In this document: positions 28,374 through 37,500 of the stretch, piece after piece | How positions within the stretch are numbered: the first letter of the stretch is position 1 | Layout: the number at the start of each line of letters is the position of its first letter | Assembly: GCA_001600695.1 (NCBI GenBank) | Contig: BCKQ01000001.1 | Location: 251,916 to 315,915, forward strand | DNA: 64,000 bases | From: Ascoidea asiatica | Lineage: Eukaryota > Ascomycota > Saccharomycetes > Ascoideales > Ascoideaceae | Direction of reading: 5' to 3' | Notes under the pieces: model-generated | Told to the model about the DNA's origin: nothing | Databases searched by the model: none | Seen by the model: the letters and a program-made list of their open reading frames with translations, nothing else | Translations under genes and position numbers: made by a program

Positions 28374-28535
28374 GTCTTTTGCTGTTTTTGATGCTTTGGA
28401 ATTCATTTTATCTTTTTTTCTGTTCAAAAAGTGATGCACTGCCATTTATTCATATGTTACTATAAAGAAATACTTTAAAGAAGTGTTATAAAGGTGTATT
28501 ATGTATTATGTATGTAGTGTTTTGTAAAATATTGA

Positions 28536-29054
28536 TTAGATTACTGTTGGAGCTGGATTAACTAATTTTGAAGTTAATTGAAAACCATAAATTAATAAAG
28601 TAATGGCATTGAATGTATTAAATAGTAAACTTAAACCATGAGCTTTACCAAATTCTTTATTTAATTTTGCCATTTCATTAGTTACTTTACCTTCAGAATC
28701 TTTATCTTCACCAGCAATTTCTAATTTATTTCTTTTTAATTTAACATCTTTATTCCAATTTAAAAGATAAAATAAATTTACTGCACCTGTTATTGAACTA
28801 ATTGATAAATTTGTAATTACACCACACGATAATTTAAAAGGGGATGTTAAAGCTAAAATTATTGGTACAAAAGTTTGAGCTTTAAAATATATTGGTAATA
28901 CAGAACCTGCAAATAAACCAAATTCTTTTCTTGGAAGATTCTTAAATGCAATTGGTGCTGCAATATATGTATGAAATATTGTTGATCCAAATAATAATGA
29001 ATAAAGTACAAGATGATATGGGGCAATAGTTCCTGCTATACCAAGTGAATTCAT
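28536..29054 (-). CDS. TMEM205/DUF4149-family membrane protein
   Basis: A 172-residue protein with four hydrophobic helices, matching the TMEM205-like (DUF4149) family. The N-terminal signature is LLFGSTIFHTYIAAPIAFKN, then RKEFGLFAGSVLPIYF. Near the C-terminus KEFGKAHGLSLLFNTFN precedes the last helix, corresponding to the conserved GxxHGxSxLxN of the family. A polar loop at about 103-132 separates helices three and four. Human TMEM205 has been linked to platinum-drug resistance; the fungal proteins have no firm function. The start is the first ATG. The gene reads toward the tRNA. Confidence 0.8.
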   Translation of the reverse strand: MNSLGIAGTIAPYHLVLYSLLFGSTIFHTYIAAPIAFKNLPRKEFGLFAGSVLPIYFKAQTFVPIILALTSPFKLSCGVITNLSISSITGAVNLFYLLNWNKDVKLKRNKLEIAGEDKDSEGKVTNEMAKLNKEFGKAHGLSLLFNTFNAITLLIYGFQLTSKLVNPAPTVI

Positions 29055-29072
29055 TTTGAGATTAGTTAATTA

Positions 29073-29095
29073 ATTGATTGATTGATTGATTGATT
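29073..29095. repeat. ATTG tetranucleotide microsatellite
   Basis: Five perfect ATTG units plus ATT, in the leader of the TMEM205-like gene. Confidence 0.9.
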
Positions 29096-30616
29096 ATATA
29101 TATTTTTTACAAATATTTGTATATATGTATTATATATTGAAAATATGGTTGATTTTATTAATGATATTGTATTGTATATTAGTTATAATCTCTGAAATAC
29201 ATTTCTTTATTGAGGGAAAATGGTTTGTTATATACTAATTTTTATATTACTTTGCACTATCAATGCGTAGTGGCAAAATGTATGGTCACTGGTTAACAAA
29301 CAACTCACGTAATTTTATCCTTATCCTTAAATAATTCAAATTAAGTGGAACCACTAAATCTTTACAAACTGTCACATTATTCTAATATCAACAACGTATT
29401 AAAATTAATTCACTTTATTTCATTTCTTTCTTTGATTTTAAACTATGTTTGGATTATAATTTATAATATCTCATTAATTTGTTTATTTACTTTTTTATTT
29501 GGTTATTTACTTTTTTATTTTTTCTGGGGCAGTTAACACAGTATCCAATTTCATAATAAAAGTAAAATTACTAAAAAATACCATTAATTTTATATAAAAT
29601 CAATCTTGGATCCTATTCTTAAATTATTAGATTGAATTTATTATAACGTGTCTGTAATTTATTGGTTAAAACATATTCTTTATATTTGCTACTGAGAATA
29701 TATTTGATAAAATTTGAATTTCTTTAACAATAAATACTTTTCAAAGAGAAGTCAATTTTTATATTTTCAAAGTTAAGATCTTTTAAATAAGAGTTAACAC
29801 CTTGTCATTTTATAAAATTTAGAATATTTAAGAGCTTTTAAGAGAAATTTCAATGAAAAAGCATTTGAATTATTCATATTTCAAAAAAAAAAAGGATACT
29901 TTTTATCCACTTAAAGAAATAAAACTAAATCAAACAAAGAACACTAAAACTAAAACTAAAAATTGAATTAAAATTAAAATTAAAATGATTTGAAATCAAA
30001 ATAATTCTCCAGAATTTACTAGACTTATTTTATTATCTATCATTAAGTAAGATTAATGTTTATTATTTATCATTAAGAACCATAATGAATATAAATAAAC
30101 CAAAGAAATAAATCAAAGGAACATACCAACCGGTTTGTTTGGTTTTCAATATAATGACTCACTTCTTGACAAAGGTTATCAACAATGATTTAATCAATTA
30201 ACATATAAATAATTATAATTACAATTGTAAACATTCTCAAACACTTTCAAATACTTTTCATCAATTATAACCAATTATAATCCTATCAAATTATCAAATC
30301 ATCATCTTCATGTCAATAAACTCAATAGAACCTTATTTACTAATTTTATCGGTTGAAAAAAGCACTCCAATTTATAAATATTCAAATAATCGGAAGAATA
30401 TTTAATTTTTATTTTTTATAAGTAATTTTATTAGATACGAGTAAAACTAAAAAAAAAATTGAAATTTTTAATACTTCATTAACTTACACTAATAGTAATA
30501 AAATACTGAAATTAATGACAATACTTTGGATTTAAATAATCTTAAATAAAAAGATTATCTATTTTTTTTTTTTTTTCAATTGTTAAGAAATTTCGGGATT
30601 TAAAATCATTTACGAT

Positions 30617-30632
30617 TACTAACTAATTTCAG
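30617..30632 (+). other. Possible 5'UTR intron 3' end upstream of BUL1
   Basis: Perfect TACTAAC branchpoint followed by TAATTTCAG. The downstream sequence to the BUL1 ATG has stops, so any intron would be in the 5'UTR. I found no clear GTATGT donor; GTAAGA near 30047 is a weak candidate. Confidence 0.2.
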
Positions 30633-30883
30633 TCACTATTATTATTTAAATCTTAAAAAAAATATTGAAAAAAAAAAATATCGAATAGTTTATCATTTCT
30701 TGGGGTATTTTTAATTCAAGATGTCGAATATATATTTATTAAGTATATAAAAGATGGTTTACAACCATGAATTAATTTATTAGTATATATCTATCTTCGT
30801 TAGATAAAATTAAAGAAATTATAATCAAATTTTTCACTACACTTTTTTAGTACGTTCAAAAAGAGGAATACAATCAATAAAAG

Positions 30884-33133
30884 ATGAAGTTGAAAAATAA
30901 TAATTCAAATAATCAAAAAATTCTTGAAAATTCGAATCATAACAATTCTGAAAATTCTAGCTCAATCAGTCAAGATCCAAAAATATATCATGTTCTACCA
31001 TCTTTTCAAATGTATGAATCTTTTATAAATTCAAGATCAATTAGTTCAAGTTCTCAAATTTCAACATTGAATTCCAGACAATCAAGACTTAACTCAATTG
31101 GCTCAGATTCAAACACTAGTTCAAATATAAGTATTTTATCTGAAAATAATGATAAAATCAATTATGGACCTAAAAATAAAGCTAGACCTCCAAGTTATGA
31201 ATATTCATTAAGTGGTTCAAATACTCCAATTTCTTCAAATTCTTTTATCTTAAATCAAAATAACGAGTTTCTAATAGGTCCTGATGAACTTTTACATAAT
31301 CCAAAAGTTGATATTGAAAATTCCATATTATTAGCAGATAATGATTATCAGACGATAATGTTCAAAAACGTAAGAGATTTAGAATATCTCACAATTCCTG
31401 GAATTTCAATTGAATCGATTCTTATAGATAATCAAAAAGATATTCAAACTCCTCCAATAAAAGTCAATCCTTTGAAAGAATTTTCACCAGGTGAATCTGT
31501 CAAAGGTTATGTTACAATTGAAAATAAAACTAATAAAGATATTTCTTTTCAAAATTTTTATGTTTCTTTAGAAGGAACTCTAAAAACTTGGACTTATAAA
31601 AAAGAAAATAATCAAATAATCAAATATAAGAATTCGAAATCAATTTTAGAAATGATTGATTTAAGTGCATCTTGGTCATTGGCATGTATAGTGCCGAATT
31701 ATGGTATTGGATATAAAGCTCATGAAAAAACCAATTATGATAATGCAGTTTTAGCATTACCTAATTCTCGTATACTAAAAGCAAAAACAAAATATAAAAA
31801 ATATTTTTATTTCACATTTCCTTCAAATTCTTTAGATGTAGTTTGTCCTCATGATATTGAAAATCATTTGAATTTACCTTCATCTTTAACAATCAATAAG
31901 TCTAACTCTAATATTAAACAGAAATATATATTTAGTGATGAAGAAAGTGTTTTATCTAATTGGTTAAATTTGAATAAAAAAAAAGATTGTCCTTCAGTTA
32001 GTTATTCAATCAATACAAGATTAATTTGTTCAAAAGAAGAAATTGCAAAATTTTTTAAACCTGTATATAATCAACCAGATAATGATTTTTTTATTTGTGG
32101 AAATGCAATATCTCATCTAAGATTCGTACCTAAAAAAGTGACGAATGATGAAAGAAATTCAAGAAATTCAATTTTGAATCTAAATTATAATTATTTTGAA
32201 CAAGTTAAATCTTTAGCAAATCATATTTCAGATGAGATTCTTAATTTAGAAAAACAAGGAGTTTCCACAAATTTTCAAAATCCTGTTTCTTTAATTAAAA
32301 AAAAATATAAAATTTTATTTGAAAACAAAAGTAAAACTTATATAAGTCAAATTTCAGAAAAAATAATTAATAAAGATAATAATAATCATGAAAGAAATTT
32401 ATTTCATATTGAGAATCTAAAGGTTAAAAAATCAAATAAAAATATAAGTATTGTTTTAAAAAAAGTTTTCGGCGATAATCTAAATAACTTAAATAATAAA
32501 TTTTCAGCTAAAGTGAATATTCCTGATTTTAATTTACCTTATGTATGGACATTCAGAAATGCTTCAAATGAGCTCAAAACCTTTAAATCTAAGCAGTTAG
32601 AGTTTGAAATTTTTATTAACAATCCTAAATTTCCAAAAGTACCAGTAATAACATCTATTGAATTAGATTTAATCGCAATCACAGCAACCTCAAATACCAC
32701 TATTCCTTTAAATTTAACCCATAAAGTCTTTTTATGTAAGAATGAATTGAAAAACTTGAAAACCAAATTCAATGAACTTCAAAAAAGAATCTCAGAACTT
32801 CCTATCAATAAACAGAATACAATTCCTAAAAATATACTTGGTTCAATTAAAGCGATAGAAAACCTTCAATATTCTGAAATCACCTTCAGTAATTTTCTCA
32901 AAATTCAAAATTTTACTAGTTCTGAGTGGAAGCTTAATGAAACATTAGATAAATGGACTAGTAAAGTGAAAATTGATATGAAACTATTTTCAAAATTTAA
33001 TCAGACAATTATTCCAAGTTTCGAGAGTTGTATGATTTCTAGATTGTACTATATTCGCTCATCAGTGACTCTAAATAATAAGTACACAGTGTATGTTCCA
33101 ATTCCAATTGAAGTGAAAAGAATTTTTAAATGA
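30884..33133 (+). CDS. BUL1: Bul1/Bul2-type alpha-arrestin, Rsp5 adaptor
   Basis: Adaptor that recruits the Rsp5 ubiquitin ligase to plasma-membrane permeases for endocytic sorting. The 749-residue protein has a Ser/Asn-rich head containing HVLPSFQMYESF, as in Bul proteins, and a PPSY motif at residues 102-105 that binds Rsp5 WW domains. The Bul1 N-terminal arrestin-like part follows (about 190-400: KVNPLKEFSPGESVKGYV, LACIVPNYGIGYKAHE). The C-terminal arrestin part covers about 530-745 and ends in VYVPIPIEV. S. cerevisiae Bul1 is longer (about 976), mainly in low-complexity segments. It is the last gene before the second sHSP copy. Its usual substrates include amino-acid permeases such as the DIP5-type one found 20 kb away; that is pathway knowledge, not a sequence link. 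Confidence 0.87.
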   Translation: MKLKNNNSNNQKILENSNHNNSENSSSISQDPKIYHVLPSFQMYESFINSRSISSSSQISTLNSRQSRLNSIGSDSNTSSNISILSENNDKINYGPKNKARPPSYEYSLSGSNTPISSNSFILNQNNEFLIGPDELLHNPKVDIENSILLADNDYQTIMFKNVRDLEYLTIPGISIESILIDNQKDIQTPPIKVNPLKEFSPGESVKGYVTIENKTNKDISFQNFYVSLEGTLKTWTYKKENNQIIKYKNSKSILEMIDLSASWSLACIVPNYGIGYKAHEKTNYDNAVLALPNSRILKAKTKYKKYFYFTFPSNSLDVVCPHDIENHLNLPSSLTINKSNSNIKQKYIFSDEESVLSNWLNLNKKKDCPSVSYSINTRLICSKEEIAKFFKPVYNQPDNDFFICGNAISHLRFVPKKVTNDERNSRNSILNLNYNYFEQVKSLANHISDEILNLEKQGVSTNFQNPVSLIKKKYKILFENKSKTYISQISEKIINKDNNNHERNLFHIENLKVKKSNKNISIVLKKVFGDNLNNLNNKFSAKVNIPDFNLPYVWTFRNASNELKTFKSKQLEFEIFINNPKFPKVPVITSIELDLIAITATSNTTIPLNLTHKVFLCKNELKNLKTKFNELQKRISELPINKQNTIPKNILGSIKAIENLQYSEITFSNFLKIQNFTSSEWKLNETLDKWTSKVKIDMKLFSKFNQTIIPSFESCMISRLYYIRSSVTLNNKYTVYVPIPIEVKRIFK

Positions 33134-33307
33134 TCTGACCAGCAATAAATAAAATCACAATCTGATGATAATCAGCTTCACTTATGCATTTAACTTGATA
33201 GCTTCAATAAAACAATAATAAAATTAATAGCAAAAAAGGGTAGTTTCAGTATTTGGTTGAGTGTGATTACGTAATTAGTGTTTCTTGGAGAAAAAAAGAA
33301 TTTCTGG

Positions 33308-33352
33308 GGAAAATTCTGGAAAAGTCTGGAACAATCGGGAAGGTTCTGGAAG
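33308..33352. promoter_or_regulatory. Distal heat-shock element array, nine in-phase pentamers, sHSP copy B
   Basis: gGAAa aTTCt gGAAa agTCt gGAAc aaTCg gGAAg gTTCt gGAAg without a gap. Seven units are perfect and two keep TC. Three Hsf1 trimers could bind side by side. It is about 450 bases upstream of the ATG and outside the duplicated block. Confidence 0.9.
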
Positions 33353-33458
33353 TGAGACCGGTTTTGTGGGTCTTCTTTCTTTGGGTGTTTCCTCCACACT
33401 TTCACTGGACATTATTTTAATAAATGGTGAACTGAAATAAAAATATTGGTTTATTCGA

Positions 33459-33478
33459 ATTCTAGAAAATGCTGGAAT
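33459..33478. promoter_or_regulatory. Proximal heat-shock element, sHSP copy B
   Basis: aTTCt aGAAa aTGCt gGAAt, identical to the copy A site except for the first base, which is just outside the identity block. Confidence 0.7.
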
Positions 33479-34424
33479 ACTCCAAGAGAAATATTGAAGA
33501 ACTATAGTGAAGTTTATTTTATTGCTGAATACTGTGGAAGACCATTTTTCTTTGATTTAATGCTTGCTTGCTGAAAGAGTTTTTGCTATTAATGTGCCTC
33601 TTCATTTTAATTAAAAATAATATATAAGGACAAGATGTTTTCAAATAATTTTGGATAAGTTTTGATAAAATATTTTATTCAATTCAATTTATTTTAACTA
33701 ATTATATCTAACTTAATTAATTATAATATCCAACTCAATTACTTATCATATAAAACTTACTTTAAAACTACAATTTCAATTAATATAATATCAATTTTAT
33801 AATGTCTGGTTTATTTTACTCACCTTTTTGGGATTTTGCTGCTGGTATTGATGACAGCTTAAATGAATTATATCGTGCATTTCCAAGAGAAGAAATCAAG
33901 AATCAAAAAGCAATTGGTAAAAAGGAAAACAACAACAAAAAAGGAAAACAAGTTGCCAATGTTAAAAAAGAAAAACCAAGATCTTTAGTTTCTGGATTTT
34001 TCCCTGATGATGATGATTATAATCTCTGGAACATGGATTTCAAAGATATTGTTCCTCCTGTTGATTTAATCAGTAATGATAAAGATTACGAATTACATTT
34101 ATCTATTCCTGGTGCTGAAAAGGATAAAATTAATATTGATTTCAATAAAGAAACCAATTCAGTTACAGTTTCCGGGGAGATTGAAAACCATAAAGAAGAA
34201 ACCAAAGATAATATCAAATATCAAGAAAGATCAACAGGATCATTTTTAAGAACTGTTGCTTTACCAAAAGAGGAGAAATTAGATGATGAACATATCTCTG
34301 CTAAATATATTGATGGTGTCTTGGTTCTTTCAGTTCCAAAATTAGGTAAAAAAGAAACTGAAAATGTTCGTCGTATTACTATTTCTTAAATTAATATGTT
34401 TTCAAATAGTTTGATTTCTTAATA
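33460..34424 (+). repeat. Direct repeat copy B (sHSP gene plus promoter)
   Basis: Partner of 22922-23886, with 949 perfect bases then one mismatch at 34409. Flanks on both sides are unrelated to those of copy A, so this is a genuine second locus in the sequence given. Confidence 0.97.
33802..34389 (+). CDS. HSP26: Small heat-shock protein, Hsp26-like, copy B
   Basis: Same 195-residue protein as copy A, with no nucleotide difference in the CDS. The alpha-crystallin domain (about 83-188) and C-terminal I-x-I motif are as described for copy A. This copy has the stronger distal heat-shock array, so the two genes may differ in inducibility although their products are identical. It is convergent with the septin gene CDC11. 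Synonymous identity over all 195 codons points to recent duplication or ongoing gene conversion. Confidence 0.92.
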   Translation: MSGLFYSPFWDFAAGIDDSLNELYRAFPREEIKNQKAIGKKENNNKKGKQVANVKKEKPRSLVSGFFPDDDDYNLWNMDFKDIVPPVDLISNDKDYELHLSIPGAEKDKINIDFNKETNSVTVSGEIENHKEETKDNIKYQERSTGSFLRTVALPKEEKLDDEHISAKYIDGVLVLSVPKLGKKETENVRRITIS

Positions 34425-35100
34425 CTTTTTTTAAAATTTCATATTTTTATACTTTTTTTAATTTATTTCGTTTTTGAATCTGTTTCTGAATTCTTGATAC
34501 GATATCGTGTGTCACTTTTTATATTTAGTTTTTTTTTTATGTTTTTAATTATCTTTCAATAAAGAAAAGTTTATTTTTTAAATTACATGTAGATTTCAAA
34601 TATGAATAATTAATTATTATTTTAAAATTTGATTAATCTCTAAAAGATTATATCAAGACTTCTTGATTTACTTTATAACAAATGAAATAATAGGAAATTT
34701 ATAAAAAAAATTGTCTAGATTTATAGAATTAATAGAATAAATAGTATTATTATTATTATTTAAATGATTTGTCATAAGATAAAAAACAGGAAGCGATGAA
34801 TAAAAGGGGTAGAAAATTAAACAGTGATGAGAAAATGAAGCTGAAAATTTAGCATAATGATAAGAATGAAAAAAAAAAAAAAAGATATAAAGACAAATTA
34901 AGATGTATGAAGCTTGACCTGAAACTTTGCATTTTTAAAGATTTTATTACTTTATGTAATTGAAAAGTTTATTAAAACGAAATTTTAAAATAAAAAATCG
35001 AGAATAAATTAATAAGACTGTAATTAATTAAATTGAAATTAATTATACATGAAATTAATCAAATTAAATAATTTAGATAATTTAGATAAGTTAGAATAAG
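34390..35100. other. Convergent sHSP-B/CDC11 3' region
   Basis: 711 bases of AT-rich sequence with homopolymer runs (A at 34869-34882). No gene was seen. Confidence 0.6.
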
Positions 35101-36321
35101 TTAAAAATTATAACTACCAGTTGCAACCTCTTGTTGTTGTAATTTTAATTGATGATCTTTTTCTAATCTTTCTTCCATTTCTTTCAATTCTTTTTCTCTA
35201 TCTAATAATTCTTGTCTCTTTTTCATTAATTCTTGTTGAACTTTTTCTTCATAAGCTTTTAATCTATCTTCTTCTATTTTAATTTGTTCTTCTCTTGAAT
35301 TGTAAGTATCATTAGTTGTATTATTTAAAGCAGAAGAACCAGTAATTTGATTTGATAAAGGTGAATTTAAAGATAATTTAGAGGTATTATGAGCTAATTC
35401 AGGTACAGATAAATCATTATTTTGATCTTTACCAGATAAAGCATCAGTTCTATATTTTTCATATAATATTTCTTGAGTATATTCTTTGAAATCTTGTAAA
35501 TGAGAAATTAATAAAGCAGATCTTAAAGTAATAAAATCACTTTGATCAGGATCTTCTATATCAATTGTACCCCAAGGATATTGTCTAACTCTAATTAAAT
35601 CACCATCTTCATTTTTAATTTGATCATTTGAACCAACTATAGCAAATGGAATTAAAGATTTTAAATATGAATTTGCATCAATTGTTTCTTCATCATCATA
35701 ATTTAAATCAAATGGAAAATCATAAATTGGAATTTCATATTTTGATATATCTTCCATAATTAGTTTTTTATTTAAAGTTAATTCAGATATTGTTAAAGAA
35801 TCAGATTTTGATATAACTGGTATAACATTAACTAAACCACCTAATTTTTTCATTATTTCTACATCAATTTCTCTTAAACCATGACCTGTAGCTACAATGA
35901 AATATAATAAAGCATGAACTCTACCATCTTTAAATCTTGGATTTCTTCTAACTCTTGATTCTTCTAATAAAATTTCATCATATTGATGTCTAATATATTC
36001 TATTATAATTGAAAAACTTGATTCATTATCTATTGAATCACCAAAACCAGGAGTATCAATAATTGATAAAGAAATTTTAACACCTTCAGCATCTTCTAAT
36101 TCTACATTTTCAGTTCTTAAAGTTAATTCTTTTTCATGAGAATCATCTTTTGGATCAGGAATAGTTGTTGAAACTTCAACAACTTGTTGACCACATAATG
36201 AATTAATAAAAGTAGATCTACCTGTACCAGATTGACCAACTATCATTAAAGTGAATTGAATTCCTTTTTTAAGAGTTTTCTTCTTTCTTAATTTAGAAGA
36301 AGATCCAATAACTGCAACCAT
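35101..36321 (-). CDS. CDC11: Septin Cdc11
   Basis: Septin GTP-binding-fold protein at the ends of the hetero-octameric rod that forms bud-neck filaments. 406 residues, against about 415 in S. cerevisiae. The basic phosphoinositide-binding stretch KLRKKKTLKK (10-19) precedes the P-loop-like GQSGTGRST (29-37). Arg35 replaces the usual Lys, as in S. cerevisiae Cdc11, which does not hydrolyse GTP efficiently. DTPGFGD (G3) and SKSD (G4) follow. Long stretches such as YIRHQYDEILLEESRVRRN, DGRVH and YPWG are near identical to Cdc11. A C-terminal coiled coil (about 345-400) ends the protein. The start is the first ATG. Confidence 0.97.
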   Translation of the reverse strand: MVAVIGSSSKLRKKKTLKKGIQFTLMIVGQSGTGRSTFINSLCGQQVVEVSTTIPDPKDDSHEKELTLRTENVELEDAEGVKISLSIIDTPGFGDSIDNESSFSIIIEYIRHQYDEILLEESRVRRNPRFKDGRVHALLYFIVATGHGLREIDVEIMKKLGGLVNVIPVISKSDSLTISELTLNKKLIMEDISKYEIPIYDFPFDLNYDDEETIDANSYLKSLIPFAIVGSNDQIKNEDGDLIRVRQYPWGTIDIEDPDQSDFITLRSALLISHLQDFKEYTQEILYEKYRTDALSGKDQNNDLSVPELAHNTSKLSLNSPLSNQITGSSALNNTTNDTYNSREEQIKIEEDRLKAYEEKVQQELMKKRQELLDREKELKEMEERLEKDHQLKLQQQEVATGSYNF

Positions 36322-37500
36322 TTTATTAATTTATTAAATTTTATATATTATTTACTGTTTATTTCTAAATTGAGATTGAAACTTGGTAATTAAAAATTCG
36401 AATTGAAATTTGAGCCAAAATTAAAATTGAAAATGAAATTGTAGTTGAGATTGAGATTGAGATTAATTCAAATTTGAATTTTTTGATATTAAAATGCAAT
36501 ATTTCAACTAGATCTCTGAGAATAATAAAAAATTAAAAGGGATAATTAGTATCCTTTTTTGAAATTATTCAATCTGTTTAATCTTTACGTTCTCTATGAA
36601 CAATGTATTATTATTACTATTTCTATTAACAGGTGGTTTCTTGACAGAGTTTTGTTTTAGCTGAAGAAAGCTGGAAATTCACCGCCACATTCTTTCTTTT
36701 ATTTATTTAGAGCATGTGCCGCAATGGCTGCGGTGACTCTCTTTCAAGGTTTACCGGAACTTGAATTACCTAAAGTGATATGAGTAATTGGAACCGGTTA
36801 ACATTCAGTAATAATCATTACCAAATAGGAAGGTGCTTTTATAGAAACCATTATTTTTACTATTTGCACCTTATTGTTCACATTAGGCAATTGTATCTAC
36901 ACAACAGCTGCGGTACCAAAACTGAAAGTCCCGCTCAATTGGTTTCGGGGCCGTTTAACTCCAGTTTGGTCTAGATGCAGTGATACACCTTTAAAAACAG
37001 AGGAGTGATTGGAAACCACTTTTAAGGTACTCTTAGGACTCAGATTTTGATTGGCAACAGCAGCTGCACTAAACGCCGGTCTTCTCAGATATTCCTCGAT
37101 ATTTTATTATTTGGGTATTTTGGATATTAAGGATCATGATCCATTTTTATAGAAGTTACTAGTTACTTGATTGGAAGTTATTATAAAAAAATTATTATAT
37201 TTTCTTTATAATACATTTCTGATCCATATTAATTAATATTAAAAAACAATATTATACTAGGCTATCCAAATCGTTTGCTTATTCCACTTTCTTTAATATC
37301 TTTGAAGAAAATCTTAAATAAATCAGTCGGAAGATTTGAAAGATAGAAATTTAATTCTCATTCATTTTATCGCTGCAAAAATTTTCATACTTTTTTCAAA
37401 TAATAATCTAAAAACCACATTTTCTACAAAAAAAACAATAATCTCGTTCAAATATTTTATATATATTTGTCAAATCATATTTTTAGTTATATAAAATACT
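36322..37500. other. Divergent CDC11/EamA promoter with a palindrome-rich island
   Basis: A GC-richer island at 36700-37090 contains CCGCA-ATGGC-TGCGG (36719-36733), AACCGGTT (36792-36799) and two GCAGCTGC-like sites. Such CCG/CGG and E-box-like palindromes suit zinc-cluster or bHLH factors, but no factor can be assigned. No tRNA was found. Confidence 0.5.

Larger units (their letters stand above)
29055..30883. other. Divergent TMEM205-like/BUL1 promoter region
   Basis: 1.8 kb of very AT-rich DNA. An ATTG tetranucleotide run lies at 29073-29095. A branchpoint-like TACTAAC with AG nine bases later lies at 30617-30632. The frame at 29345-29536 starts at GTG and is rejected. Confidence 0.55.
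33134..33801. other. Promoter region of the second small heat-shock gene
   Basis: Follows the BUL1 stop. It contains the long distal heat-shock array (33308-33352) and the duplicated proximal promoter from 33460. The minus-strand frame at 33190-33405 is a by-product of the heat-shock array. Confidence 0.65.

Noticed and set aside
29345..29536. 63-codon hydrophobic plus-strand frame
   Set aside because: Starts at GTG in T-rich DNA, with no supporting features.
33190..33405. 71-codon minus-strand frame upstream of sHSP copy B
   Set aside because: It is the reverse reading of the nine-unit heat-shock array and its surroundings.
22922..34424. Possibility that the twin sHSP genes mark a transposon or an assembly duplication
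   Set aside because: No transposase, terminal repeats or target-site duplication were seen, and both copies have unique flanks. A read-level check is still needed to exclude misassembly.
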